A DNA stretch of 64,000 bases from Mycogone perniciosa (GCA_025331125.1 JAOALB010000082.1:1-64000), one strand, 5' to 3'; shown: positions 50,004 through 62,478, counted from the first letter of the stretch. The notes: generated by a model not told the origin, from the letters alone. A program made the numbers and translations.

Positions 50004-51739
50004 TGTTTTTTTTTAAATTTGAAGTTTATAATGTTAATACTTCTATATAATAGGGTCTTTATTAAGAACTTCTATATATATATATATTTATTTGCATTTA
50101 CTTTTATATTTAATTTACTTTCCTTACTACCTATACCCTACGATATTAATCTAGTATATATCAATAAAAAATACAAATTAAAACATATAAATTATAGGAA
50201 ATATAATAAAGTATATATAATTATACTTTTATAAAATTATTGTATAAAACCTTTAATAGCTGCTTTTATTTATTGGCTTAATAGTGATATATACTTTAGC
50301 TTTTTTATATACTCCTTTATATAGCCTATAGTGTAGTATTTTAAATAGCTAGGATAACCTTTTTAAGTTTTATGTTTATTATATTATTATAATATAAAGC
50401 CTGTAATAATAATATAGCTGCTTTATTTTAGCTATAAAGCTGACTATAAAGTTAACCTTATAGTTAGCCTTAGCTATTATTTTAAAAAGCCTATAATAAA
50501 GCTGTTATAGCTTTACTTTAGCTTTAACTTTATAAAACCATAATGCCTATATTTTTATGACTTTATATAGTAAGCTATAACTTTTATAATACTTATAGCT
50601 TATTAACCTTAAAACTATAAAAGGTCTCGGCGTATATTAATATTTAGTTTTAAAGTCCTTTAACTTTAATTTTAGCTAGGTTATTAAAACTGATAAGGCT
50701 GGCTAGATTATATAGTATTAAGTTAAATATGGGAGTTAAAGGCGGTATAGGTAATTTAAAGGCTTAAAGGTAATATAAAGGTGCTATTTTAAAGGTACAA
50801 GGCTAGCTATAAAGGCTTTTAATAATAGCTAGGTTATAGATTTGAAAGAGAGATTAATTAAAGTTGAATAGCTTTTAAAGCTACTACTATAAATATATAT
50901 TGCTTTTTAAAAATATTATTTTAACTAAAAGTTATTTAAAGATAATATATTTATAAAAGAGTATATACTGCTATATAAAATAGTTTGTATAAAGAGGCAA
51001 GAATATTAAATTAAACTTTTTTTTATTAATATTATAGTTAAGGTAAAGCAGTATTAATATAAAAAAAGTTATATAGTATTATATATAACTTTAATATTAA
51101 TATTTTTAAACTATTAATAAATAATATATTTATTTTATAACTTTATTATCTTTATAGTTTATTAAATATAAATATACCTTTTAATTTTAATTATTTTAAT
51201 AAAGGTATTATAACGATATAAAAAGTCTATTATATTTATGAATAAATAAAACTTTAAATTCCTATAAGCGCTTTTAATTAAGCTATTTTTTATAAATTAA
51301 AATTGCAATATTTATTAATATAATACACTACCTATTAATACTATTATCGTATATATTTATAGGAAATATATTATAAAATATCACTTTAACACTTAAAATA
51401 AATACTTTTTATTACCTGCTAAATATAGTTAAAGTTATTTTCTTTCTTAATAAAACTAATATATCTTTATATTTAAAATATACTATTATAGCTTGATATA
51501 ATATTTATAGCTATAAAAGGTAAAAGGTTAACTTTAAAAGTATTTTATATATTTCATTAATTGCAGATAATATTATTATTAAAACTATATAGTTTATTAA
51601 AGTTATTAAAGTTATTAAAATTATGATTATTATTATTAAAACCTTTTTATTTTAATTAAATTTTAATTTGTATATTTATATTAATATAGAATATATAAAG
51701 TTATTATTATTTATAAAGGAAATTTTTTTTCAAAGCATT

Positions 51740-51924
51740 TGGTACAGAGGTGCCTGACAATAGCAGTACAGGATATGCCTAGCAACAGCTTTAGAGCTGT
51801 TGCCACTTTACGATACACTATATAATATATTAGAGCTTCGCTTTTCTAGTAGTTAGCTTTTAGTTAGTTCTTTATCCATATATTTTCTTACTTTAATACT
51901 GGTTACTCGATTATATTTGTAATA
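51740..51924 (+). repeat. L1 5' LTR, complete copy
   Basis: A 185-bp LTR starting TGGTACAGAGGTGCC. It contains the hairpin GCAACAGCTTTAGAGCTGTTGC and ends in TTTGTAATA. Differences from the 3' LTR are almost all transitions. Confidence 0.92.
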
Positions 51925-51926
51925 AT

Positions 51927-51939
51927 TAGTAGCAATTTT
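51927..51939 (+). other. L1 primer-binding site, complete copy
   Basis: TAGTAGCAATTTT begins two bases after the 5' LTR. It differs from the minus-strand site at 4923-4935 by one G-to-A change. Confidence 0.6.
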
Positions 51940-52059
51940 GCACCTTTTATTGTATATAGCGCAATGCAATGCAGTATACAATACCATTTAATGGCAGAGA
52001 CAGTTTAAATACCGCGATACCACTAAGCCTTAGGCGCCAACAATAATAATAATAAAATA

Positions 52060-52690
52060 GAGCGGATTTAAGCCGCCTAATTAATTTTAACTATTTTAGC
52101 CTTTTTATAGTAGTATAATTTATAATATTTATTATTTCAATAAACAGCGGCTGCAGAATTCGATAGACTCTTAGGCTATTTTAAGCAATACCTATAGGAA
52201 TAGACGACTAGTATATATCCAGTAAACTGGGACAATAATCCTAATAAACTAATTTATGCAATTAAGCAGGCGCTTTAAAAGATAAAAGATAAAGATAACC
52301 TTTTCTGTTAATATATTAAATCTTTAGCAACTTTATATATACAGGGCTATATTAAGGCTATCGCCAAATAAAAAGCCAATATATAGATATAAAGGCATTA
52401 GCTTTAAAGTATTACCTTTATAGTGGATTAAATTATACTTTATATTATTAGTTATATCATAAGTATAGGCTAGCTTAAAGAGGTTCATTTTAATAATAAT
52501 AGTTTTTGCCCCTATTACTTTGAAGGGAGCTTAGATATAGTAATTGCTGCTTTAATTAATAAAAGCATTATTAGTATAATTTTACAGAAAGAGTCTTTTA
52601 GTATAGCTAATACTATTTAATACCTTTTCTTTAAATCTTTTCGCAATCAATTTCTATTAATATATAAAAAGAAATTTAATCTTTTGAATT
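52060..52690 (+). pseudogene. L1 gag-like region, RIP-degraded
   Basis: Aligns end to end with the better preserved gag remnant on the minus strand at 4146-4790. Nearly all differences are C-to-T or G-to-A, turning Gln and Trp codons into stops. Recognisable shared words are CTGGGACAATAATCCTAATA near 52226 and the GGAGCTTAGATATAGTA region near 52528. Confidence 0.65.
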
Positions 52691-55600
52691 CCGCAATCTT
52701 TTATATTACTGTTTACCGCTTAAGTAATATCAGCAATCATATTAAAACTATATACTTTACCCTCTTTAAGTATAGGTTTAGATATACTATTACCTAGTAA
52801 TAGTAACTTTACTGTAAACTTAAATATATTAATTTAAACTTGATTATTAAATATTTTAAATATTTTAAATCTAAAAAGATCTATATTATATTTAGATTTC
52901 CCCATTTAAAATTAGCCTATACACTTTAATTATAATTTCCTTATAGGCAGAAATAATATTATATATAGTTTTATCCCTATAATATAAAAAAGCCCATAAT
53001 AATAAATAAAGGGAGGATTTTTTTTAAGAACTAAGAATCCCTAGCTTATATAATATCAGTTAAATTAATTAAATAAATAAAGCTAATTTTAAAAGTATAG
53101 GAAATATCTATTTAAATAGGTAACTGCTTTTTTCCTTGTATTTAATATAACTAGTTTACTGAAATAATAAAGAGGAGCTTTTATAGGCTTTAAGGAACTA
53201 TAATATTCCTTTAAAAGAATTACACTAATATTTAATAGACTTAAAAAATTGCCTAAAAAATAAAAGCTAAAATAAAGGCATTATAACTGGGAACTAGAGT
53301 TTATATTATAAAGGATTTTAGCGATTAATAGATGGTAGTTTAAATATAGACAGCACTTTAAATAAAAAAGGTGAAAACTTATTATAATATACTTACTGCT
53401 TAAAGATATAATAGGACTGTTATTATTATAATATATATAATAAGCTGTTAATAGATAATAGTTATTTGCAGTATTAGCGATACTTCTTTTAATTAAAGGA
53501 CTACTATTATGGTAAATAGTGTAATAGCTAAAATAAATATAAAGATAACTTTATAAACTCCCTTTTTAATTTATTTAATAGGCGGCGTGCGCATTAATAT
53601 TATTTAAAAAAAGATATAAAGAAAATAACCTATTTTTAAGCCAATTAAATATATTATTAAATAAAAACTATAATTGCAGATAATAATATTTAAAATAATA
53701 AATAGCTAAATTTAAATTAAAAGCAATTAATTTTTTTAGTTAAATCCTTTGAAGAAAAAAGATTATTTTTTTATAAAAGATAATATGTTTATAAAGATAT
53801 AATATTATTTATAAATGCCTTTTCTAATTATACTACTATAAGTTATATAAAGGAGATTTATAAAGGTATATCCTTTTTATTGCGCGGAGAGGCTATAAAA
53901 TAGTATTAACGTTAATTATTAATGCAATAAATAAATACATAAATAAATGTAAAAAAAGGCTTACTTTTTACTAATAGATTAATACGCTTATAAATAAATT
54001 TAAAATAAATCTAAGCTAAATATAGAGATAGTTAAATATAATAGTATATAACTATAAGGAATATATATAGGGTAATTTAGTCTATAGATTCGCTATAATA
54101 GTAATATATTTAGCTAAAGTATATAATCTGTAATTTAATAAAGCAGTAATATTATAGATATATAATTAATTAGCTCCGCGACTCTGCACAAAGGTTATAA
54201 AGCTATACCTATATACTAAACTATATATCTAGCTATTGAAGTTAAAGGAAAAGGCTATTATTATATAGCAGAATAGTCTATTATTAATAGTATAATAATA
54301 GAGATAAAGAAATATTAATAAGCTTTAATAAAAAGGCTATAATATATTAAACTAAATAGTATACTAATAACTGTAACAATAGCTAGCCTACTAACCTTTA
54401 TTATTTTCTTTAGCGCAATAACCTATAAAGGGATAATATATCTCTAAAGGTATTAGTAAAAGAAATAAAACAAATATTAATCTGAATTAATTTAATTAAA
54501 AAGGTTAGCTAAATAAATATTATAGGAAATTGACTTTAATAAATTTATTTGATTAGCGCTTTAATAGAAACGCTAATAAGTTAAGGTTTTAGTGATTTAG
54601 CTGTACTGTGAATTAAGCCTATATAGCCTATAAAGATAATAGTGCAAATAGAGAATATAAAATTAAAGTATTTAAAAATACTAACACTGTAATTTAAAAA
54701 CTTGAGGATAATTTAATATATAATAATATAAGCGATTTTAAGCTTATCTTTAAAGATTTATAATAGATAAAGGATTTATTAAAGTAAATATAGGCAGCTA
54801 TTAAATCTTTACCTATACTCTTAGAAATTCCTAAGCGCTTAAAGTGCTATTTATATTATAAAGTATTTAATAACAGTAATACTTTATAATAATATTTAAA
54901 GATATTAAGAGTTTATATAAAAAAGATACTAAACCTAAAGAGAATAAAATATTATATATCTTATATATAGTTTATTACTTAATAGGCATTATTTAATTAT
55001 TTAAAATTAGCGTAATAATATCCAGTAAAAGTAATAATAAAAGATATAAACTTAATACTTAAAGTATATTTAATCTATAAAAGTATAAGATTCAAGGAAT
55101 TTGCAGTATATACTTATACTTTATTTAATATATACTTATAGGCTAGCTTATAGACTATAGCTTTTTAAGTATTAGCTAATACTAGATACTTTACTTTAAT
55201 TGCGAATATGGATTAATTAAAGTTTTAGCTAAATATATATAATTTTTGAAGTTAAATTATAGCCAGTAAAAGGATTAAAGAGTATAGTTAAGCTAAATTA
55301 ATAAACTATATTTATTATTTACTTTTATAGCGAAACTTTAAGTAATAGGAAAAAGAGATAAAGCGCAGTATATATATAAGTATAAGTAATAAATAGCCTA
55401 GGCTTATCTTTACTATTAAAAATATAATAGCTATACTTTTATAGTATCCTTTTAGACTTTAAAAAATAAACTTGAACTTTAAAATCCTATTAAAATCTCT
55501 ATATATAGGTATAAATGTACATAAAAGTTAAAGAAGATTTTAAATGCAAGATAATGGCAGCTATAATAGTAGTGCTGCCTTTATATTCAGTTAATAAAGT

Positions 55601-56765
55601 TTTAATAATAGATTTAAAACTCCTTTAAACTTAATACTTTATTATAAAGTTAAACTTCTTTAGAGTTATAAATGCCTTTATTTTATATAAAATATTATAT
55701 ATAATAATAGTAAAGTTTTCAGACTTTTTATTAAAGATTAATTATAATATTTATTTAGGCACTATAAAGGAATTCGATTATAATATAGGAAATATATATA
55801 TATTATTACTTAGCAGGATATTACTATAAAAGAGTATATAGCGGCAGATTTTTTAATAATAAAAAAATATAATAAAAGTACTATCTTTTATAGTATAGTG
55901 CGGGTATATTTGATAAAGCATTTTTTACTGCTTTAAATAATATTAATATATACACTTATATTATAAAAACTCTATTAATATTAAAGTATAGCTTAACACT
56001 ACTATATATAATAGGCTATTTATTTTTAAAAATTAACTAAATAGCTAAAAAAGAAATTATAAGCCTTAAAGGGGTATATATATAGATAGATAATAATAAA
56101 GTAATAAAGAGGTTAATACAGGTAATTGCAGACTATAATATTTAATGCAATAAAAGTATAATTCTAATACAATATAATATATAATCTTGCGTTAAATATA
56201 ATAAAGAAACGAAAATATAATCTAAATTAAGATTAGCTATTAATATTACTATTAGATCTAGGGATTAAGGAAAAAAGGCTAATTTTAAGCAGAGGGTTTA
56301 GCTTAATTGCGCCTTTTAAAGATATTGACGTAAATGCTTTTAAAGCCTAAATAGATATGCCTTTAAAGGTTATAGATATTATTTACAAACTTTAGGCTTT
56401 TAAGCGGCACTATATAAATGTAATAGGTAAAATAGTCGAGGTTAGCTTTAAAATTAATATATACTTCTATTATATATAATAAATAAAGAGACAGGGGATT
56501 AACCTAAAAGTATAAGTTATAGCTATACAAGAAGATATTACTATATAAAAAGAAGCTATAAATTAACTATATACTATAATAGGGGAACTGTAAGATAACT
56601 TGATTATATTAAGATTAAACTACTAGGCAGTAGCGAGACGAAATAATACCCTTTAAGAACTGGTATAAATAGCCTATAAAAAGATTAGAGAATTACAGGT
56701 AGTTATACGTATAAGAAACGAGGATTAATGACCCTGCGAAACTGTAAAGATATAGTTATTTTTTC

Positions 56766-56776
56766 AGGGGGGCAAT
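56766..56776 (+). other. L1 polypurine tract
   Basis: AGGGGGGCAAT directly precedes the 3' LTR. The G-run survives in otherwise AT-saturated sequence. Confidence 0.65.
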
Positions 56777-56962
56777 TAGTATAGAGGTGCCTGACGACAG
56801 CAGTATAGGATATGCCTGGCAATAGCTCTAGAGCTGTTGCCACTTTACGATACACTATATAATATATTAATGCTTTGCTTTTCCGTTAGTTAGCTTTTAC
56901 TTAGTTTTTTTAGTTACATTTTTTCTTACCTTGATACTGGTTACTCGATTATATTCGTGATA
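56777..56962 (+). repeat. L1 3' LTR, complete copy
   Basis: A 186-bp LTR starting TAGTATAGAGGTGCC and ending ATATTCGTGATA. It contains the perfect hairpin AGCTCTAGAGCT flanked by a decayed GCAAT/TTGC stem. Confidence 0.92.
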
Positions 56963-57811
56963 GCATTTTTAAATATAGATTTTTTATATATAATAGTAAC
57001 TATTAGTTTAAGCGCTTTAATTTATTAATAGAGGCAATTAAAATTCTTATAAAGCTATTAATAGCCTTTTTATTTTTTAATATTTATTAAATTAATATAA
57101 AATTAGCTATAAATTACTAATTAATTATTTTAATAATTGAAAATAAATATATTTTAAACTAGTTAATTTTATATATATTATTAAAGTTAAAGAGTTTTAA
57201 GAGATACTTTTAAGAAATACTTTTATATTACTTTATATCAAGAATAAATCTAAAAGATACCTATAATATAATTTCTTTTATTATATTTAATATAATATTT
57301 CATATTATTAAATTAAAGTAACTGGATAAAGGTTCAGGTAATAGTTATACCTTTAAAAGCTTCCTACTGCAGCTATTAATAATTATTATATATATTATAT
57401 ATTTAAAAATAGGCTTATAATCCTTTTAATTATTTATATATGATTAAATCTATATTCAAAGCTTTAATGCAGTTACTTTTAATAATACTTTATTTAATTT
57501 TTTTTTATTTATTCATCTGCTAATAATAAATATTATATAAATAAATTAAAAGAAAAGCTTTAATTATAATAGCTAGTAAATATTTAATAAAACTACTTTT
57601 AGTTAATTTTACTAATGATTCAAGTAATAATAGTATAGCTATAGCTAATATATCATAATATAACTTTATAAATGCCTATAAAGGTAGAAGGGCGCTGTTT
57701 ATTATAGTTATAAATAAAAATAATATAATTTAGCTGGCTTTTATTATTAAAATTATATTTACTGCTATTAAACCGTTTAATAATAGCAGTATTATTATTG
57801 CAATAAAAGGA

Positions 57812-58015
57812 TTATAAAAACTTATATAGTTTTTTATAAAAGTCGAAAAAGTTTAAAGGCAGCAGTAGTAGGATTTTTTCTTTATTATCCTCTTTTTTAT
57901 TAAGTAGGGTATTGGCTAGTTCATTTATTAGCTGTTTAGCTAGGTTATTATAGTCTTTATTTAAGCCATTAAAATTATTAAAGATAAAGTTAATATTTAT
58001 AGCGGCTATAAGCAA
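57812..58015 (-). pseudogene. MU-encoded conserved peptide, copy 3
   Basis: A 67-codon minus-strand frame homologous to 438-650 and 19224-19427 (shared LNKDYNNLAKQLINELANTL and FDFYKKLYKFL). It lies at the expected distance from the MU right terminus, in reverse orientation. Presumed N-terminal part of the MU protein. Confidence 0.6.
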
Positions 58016-58351
58016 TACAGGTAAGCTATAAGGTTAAATAGTAATAGCTTTAGAAATTTAATATATAAAAAGATTTTAGTAAGCAGCGACATTATAAAGC
58101 TATAAAGCTATATTTTATAAAGAATTGTAATTAACTTTTATTTAAGTCTATAATTTACTATATAGAATTAAGCTCAGCGTATAGGATATAAAGAATCGGC
58201 TAAAAATTAAATAAGGTAAATTTAAAAGTTATATATAAATAGTAATTTTTTAAATTTATATTATTATTTTTAATTATTAAATAATATTTTATTATTGTTA
58301 ATATATAGTTAAATATTTTATATTTTATTCAATAATTAATAAGGGTTTTTT

Positions 58352-59900
58352 CAAAAAGTTATTATATATATATATATTTCTATTTATATACACCTTCTAT
58401 TTTACCCCTATTTAACTTTCAGTTAATTCTGTATATTTTTTAAAACAATACCTTTATATAGGCTTTAAGCTATTAAACTACCTATACCGCATAAATAAAC
58501 AACTAAATAACTATTCTCTTTATTAATAAAAGGTTAATTCTATTGATATTCAAAATAATAATAATAGTTATTATTAGTATTATAGTTAATGCCTAGGCTA
58601 TAAGCTTTTTTTATAATTTAAATTTCTATTATAATATTTATTAATATCTATTTACATTTTAATATTTAAATAAACTAAATTACTATTTATAGATTACTTT
58701 TAAATTTATTTTAGTTTTTTCTCTCTATATATTCTACTAATGAATTGTAATATATACTTATAAAATAAAATAAATAAAAATAAATATATAAACTATAAAA
58801 AATATATTTATATATATAATAATATTGTTATATAAAGTCATTAATTATTACTTTTGAATTATTAATTTAATAGCTATATATACTTTAATTTATTTATATA
58901 TTTTTAATATAATTTATTAAATAGGATTTTATATAAATTGGACTACCTGTTTTCCCGCCACCTTGAGTTTCCCACCGCCTTTTCCCACTATAACATTAAT
59001 ATTTTAAAATTCTATAATTAAATATAGGAATTAACTGTAAATGTATAAATATTTTATATAAAAAATATACATTTAAAGTTTATAAAGATAATTATCCTAT
59101 ATATAAGATGTTATTAATTTTATAGTTAATGTATTAAAGTTTCTATAATAAATACTAGACTATAAAGATTATACATGTTAATATAGTTTAAAACTTAATT
59201 ACTTTTTTATTAATTAGCTGATGAAAAAAGTTATAGTACCTTTAAATACTAATCATTTATTAAAAAGACTAAATATTAAATATACTTTAATAAATAATAA
59301 AATTATTACAATAATTAATACGATATAATAATTACTATAATATAACTATTATAAATTTAATAAAGTTATAAGATTTAAATTAAAATGGTATTATTTAACA
59401 TTATTTATAGGGAATTAAAATTAGTTTTAAAAAAAGTCACTTTTTATAGTATTTATATAGAGAAATATATATTGCCAGCCACTTAAAATTCTAGTATAAG
59501 TCTTACACTGCACTACCTTCTACTGTACATATAATTTAAATAAAGCTTTTAATAGTTTTACTTTATATAATTTAAATAAGTTTATAAAATTATTTAAAAT
59601 ACAATAGTTAAATAATATATTAATATTTATATCTTATATTATACTATAATTTAATTATATATTATTTATATTTATAGCTACTTTCTATATTTAATTATAG
59701 AATTTTTAAATATTAATATTTTAGTAGGAAAAGGTAGTGGGGAAATAGGTAATCCGACTTAATTAAAATAACCTTTTCAAGTTGTAGATTTATTATATTA
59801 CTATACTATAAAGCCTGCCTTAAAGCTATTTAAGCTTTATTTTAATGTTAACCTTTTAAAGACTTTAATGCCTATAATGCCTTTTTTTATTTATTTAATA
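58352..59900. mobile_element. MU-derived fragment split by a Fot-type MITE
   Basis: A TIR-like block at 58352-58445 (ATATATTTCTATTTATATACACC, TTTTACCCCTATTTAACTTT) opens the element. Interior sequence similar to 48340-48560 lies on both sides of the MITE at 58936-59759. The right end was not found; R3 sequence begins at about 59934. Confidence 0.55.
58936..59759. mobile_element. Fot1/pogo-type non-autonomous element, 824 bp
   Basis: Tips related to those of the full Fot element: left AATTGGACTACCTGTTTTCC, right the inverse of AGTCGGATTACCTATTTCCC. The duplication is TA (58934-58935 and 59760-59761). Inverted similarity continues inward for about 90 bp (ATTCTATAATTAAATATA on both sides). The left tip has two CCCRCC motifs 18 bp apart. 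The core is AT-rich without a frame. Its tips are closer to the autonomous element at 45385 than those of the 1170-bp element are. Confidence 0.82.
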
Positions 59901-59933
59901 ATAATAATAATAATATACTATTAATATCTTATA

Positions 59934-60402
59934 GCAATAGGGCTATTAGTTTTAGGAGGGCAAAATAATATACTATACTAGGAAAAACTATAATATTATT
60001 AATAAGTATATAAGCTCCCTTCATATAATAGTTTATAGCTTCAATAGGTATAGTATTTTAGCTTTTTTTCCTATTAATAGCTTAAAGAGATTTATAAAAC
60101 TTATATAGTATATTCAATAATTAAAGTTAAGTTAAATAAAAGGTTAGCCTTTATTAATTTATAGGCGGCTTAATATTAAACTATTGATACTATTATAAAA
60201 ATCTTTATATTACACTTTAATAATTCATAAAAAATATTCTTTTATAAGACTATTAATTTATTAAAGTATAGTAGATTTTCTATTAATTTTAATAGATAAT
60301 ATATATTAAGTATATTTATTTCTTCACTTTTAGGATTCATTTATAATATTACTTTAATCTTTATCATAAAAATGTAATTATAAATACTATATCAAATAAT
60401 TT
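59934..60402 (-). mobile_element. R3 3' fragment
   Basis: Matches 25690-26340 and 9215-10100 (shared words such as GCTCCCTT near 60010 and TAGGTATAGT near 60046). It ends where the solo L1 LTR begins at 60403. The left edge coincides with the R3 limit in the other copies, which supports a real R3 3' end near CTATAGCAA. Confidence 0.6.
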
Positions 60403-60529
60403 TATCAGAGAGTGAAAAGAGTATATAGAAACTAAAACTAAAGTCAGGACTATAAAGGGCTATCTAGTTGTTATCCTCTACTATATAAAGTGGCAACAGC
60501 GCAAGCTGTTATCAGGCATATCTATACCA
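60403..60529 (-). repeat. L1 solo LTR, shortened
   Basis: A 127-bp minus-strand LTR. It lacks about 22 bp just inside the TATCA end relative to the consensus. The hairpin GTGGCAACAGCGCAAGCTGTT is well preserved. Flanks AATTT and GTTTT do not form a clear duplication. Confidence 0.8.
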
Positions 60530-60540
60530 GTTTTTTTTTA

Positions 60541-61155
60541 AAAAATTACTATTTATGTATATATCTATCTATATATAACTTTTAAATGTAATTTATTTAA
60601 TTTGTAGCCAATTCTTTATATCTTGTAAAATAATACTTTACCTTTAAGCCTTTAAACTACCTATTTTGCCTTTAACTGCTATATAAATTAATAAAAGAAT
60701 ATAGGCATTATACGCATTATAAGCATTATAGGCATTATAGTCTTTATGAAGCTAAAGCTAAAGTAAGGCCATAGCAGCTTTATTATAGGCCTTATAATAT
60801 AGTAATAAAATAATATAAAACTTGAAGAGGATTGAAGTATATATAGCTATTCGGCTAGTAAATAAAAAGCAGTAATTAAAGATTATATATATATATAATT
60901 AATTAATAATAATGATATAATGGCGCGCGCTTTAATATATTCTTATTATTAGCACTTTTTAATTTATTTATATTATTTAATATACTTTATATTTTATACT
61001 GTATATAGTAGATGTTAATAATAAAGTATAAATAATAGGAAAAGTAAAGTAAATTTAAAAGTTATATATATATAAATATAAATAGATAGATATATATATA
61101 TATAAATAGATAGATATATATATATATATAAATAGATATATATATATATATAAAT

Positions 61156-61202
<47 letters not shown>

Positions 61203-61219
61203 TATATATAGTAATTATC
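60541..61219. mobile_element. MU-derived non-autonomous element, 679 bp
   Basis: Ends AAAAATTACTATTTATG and the inverse GTAATTATC. Flanks share TTTTTTA (60534-60540 and 61220-61226). The interior corresponds to the non-transposase right part of MU copy 2 (21270-21720). The right TIR has expanded into a tandem array (61066-61210) of AAATAGATATATATAT-type units. Confidence 0.75.
61066..61210. repeat. Expanded TA/AAATAGATA array within a MU TIR
   Basis: At least six AAATAGATA words separated by TA runs of variable length. The normal TIR has one such word. Slippage within the terminal repeat is the simplest explanation. Confidence 0.85.
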
Positions 61220-62298
61220 TTTTTTTATATAAAGTATCTTTAAATATTATATTAATGCTTCAACTATTTTCCCTATTAATGTATTAACTTTAATTAAATA
61301 TTGAAGGAGTATTAAAATTAAAGAACTTTTAATCTTTTATAAAAGGCCTTTTTTAATAATACCTGCTATTACTTTATCCTTTGTATAGAAAAGGTTGAAA
61401 TAAGCGTTACTCTCTTAAATTATGAAGCTTTAATAAAGCTTTAAACTTAATAAGTATAAATAATTTAATATAATAAAGACTTTAACTTTTATAACCTTTA
61501 AAGATATAGTAAAACTATATACTATAAAAGGTATAGTAAATTTTCTTTTTACTATATTAATAGAAATAAAAACTATAATAACTGTATTTAATATTTTAAT
61601 TACTTTAAACTTTATATATATTTAACTATTAAATATAGTATAAAACTATACAGTATTAAAGAATAACCCGAAAGTATTAAAGAACTTATAACTTAAACAC
61701 TTTGAAGAGAAAACCTTGCCTTTTTTACCTTTGAACTTAAACCTAATATATTAAAAAGAGGACCTTTTTAAGCTATTTCAGCTATATCTTTTATTGCTTT
61801 TATAGCCTAAATTAAAAAACCCTTTTTTAAATAAACTAATACCTTTTACCTTTATAATAAAGCCTTTATAAGATAAAATAAATTTAATCAATACTTTTAA
61901 CAGTTTAGTAAAGGAAGGTTTACTGGCTTACCTTTATAATAAAGGCTATTAATTTTAATAATCTTATAAATAATACTTAAAAGGAATCGCTTAAAGGAAA
62001 TAAACTTAATAAACTGAATTAAAACTATAAAATAACTTTTATATTTAAAATTAAAAAGTTATTTTATTTACTTAATACACGTTTATAGGTATATTATTAT
62101 TAGTATTTACCATAACATTTCTTTTTATATTATAATATAAACCTTTGAAATCTAAAGTTCACCCTTTTTAGATGTGAGTATTATTAAAGACCTCAACCAA
62201 CATATTATATGAAGTATAGTAATTAGGCTAAGTCTTGAATATTTTAACTAATAGATTAGCTAAATAGGTAAATACATATAACTCAATCTCCGCCTTTA
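61220..62298. other. AT-rich region without genes
   Basis: No frame, terminal repeat or match to the families of this window recognised. Confidence 0.45.
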
Positions 62299-62478
62299 TA
62301 TTATAACGTGATGAAAGAAGGCTCTCAAAGCTGAAAGAGGTGGATGAAAAACTAATTCACGGAGCTGACTAACAGGGAAGCAAGGCTATATCATATTACC
62401 TCATGTATTATAACGTAGCAACTGCTCTAGAGCTGTTAGGCATATCCCGTGCCATTGTTATCAAGCATCCCTGTGCCA
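62299..62478 (-). repeat. L1 LTR, longer subtype
   Basis: A 180-bp minus-strand LTR, starting TATTATAACGTGATG and ending CCCTGTGCCA. It retains GC-rich words (AACTGCTCTAGAGCTGTT). Flanks CTTTA and TTTAG overlap in TTTA but are offset by one base, so the duplication is doubtful. No internal L1 sequence was recognised on either side, so it is probably a solo LTR. Confidence 0.8.

Larger units (their letters stand above)
51740..56962 (+). mobile_element. L1 LTR retrotransposon, complete copy
   Basis: A 5223-bp element with 185- and 186-bp LTRs, a PBS, a polypurine tract and perfect GCATT duplications (51735-51739 and 56963-56967). The gag-like region spans about 52060-52690 by comparison with the minus-strand remnant at 4120-4800. 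Pol must follow but is unreadable: stops occur every few codons and I could not identify protease, integrase, reverse transcriptase or RNase H motifs. Length, short LTRs and the TGGTAGC PBS would suit Ty1/copia, but this is not demonstrated. Confidence 0.93.
50064..58250 (-). mobile_element. MU copy 3: Mutator-like element, split by the complete L1
   Basis: MU sequence in reverse orientation occupies 50064-51734 and 56968-58250 (about 2.95 kb in total). The complete L1 (51740-56962) interrupts it at a GCATT target that reads as AATGC in MU copy 1 (near 1410). The left terminus is AAGAACTTC, the right GTAATTTTT, both decayed from GAGAATTAC. No 8-bp duplication is recognisable. This is the longest MU copy. 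Confidence 0.8.

Noticed and set aside
55141..55200. Possible retropepsin signature in the complete L1 (LIDYSF after a TAG)
   Set aside because: The Asp-Ser/Thr-Gly core cannot be reached from DYS by transitions alone, so the match is not convincing.
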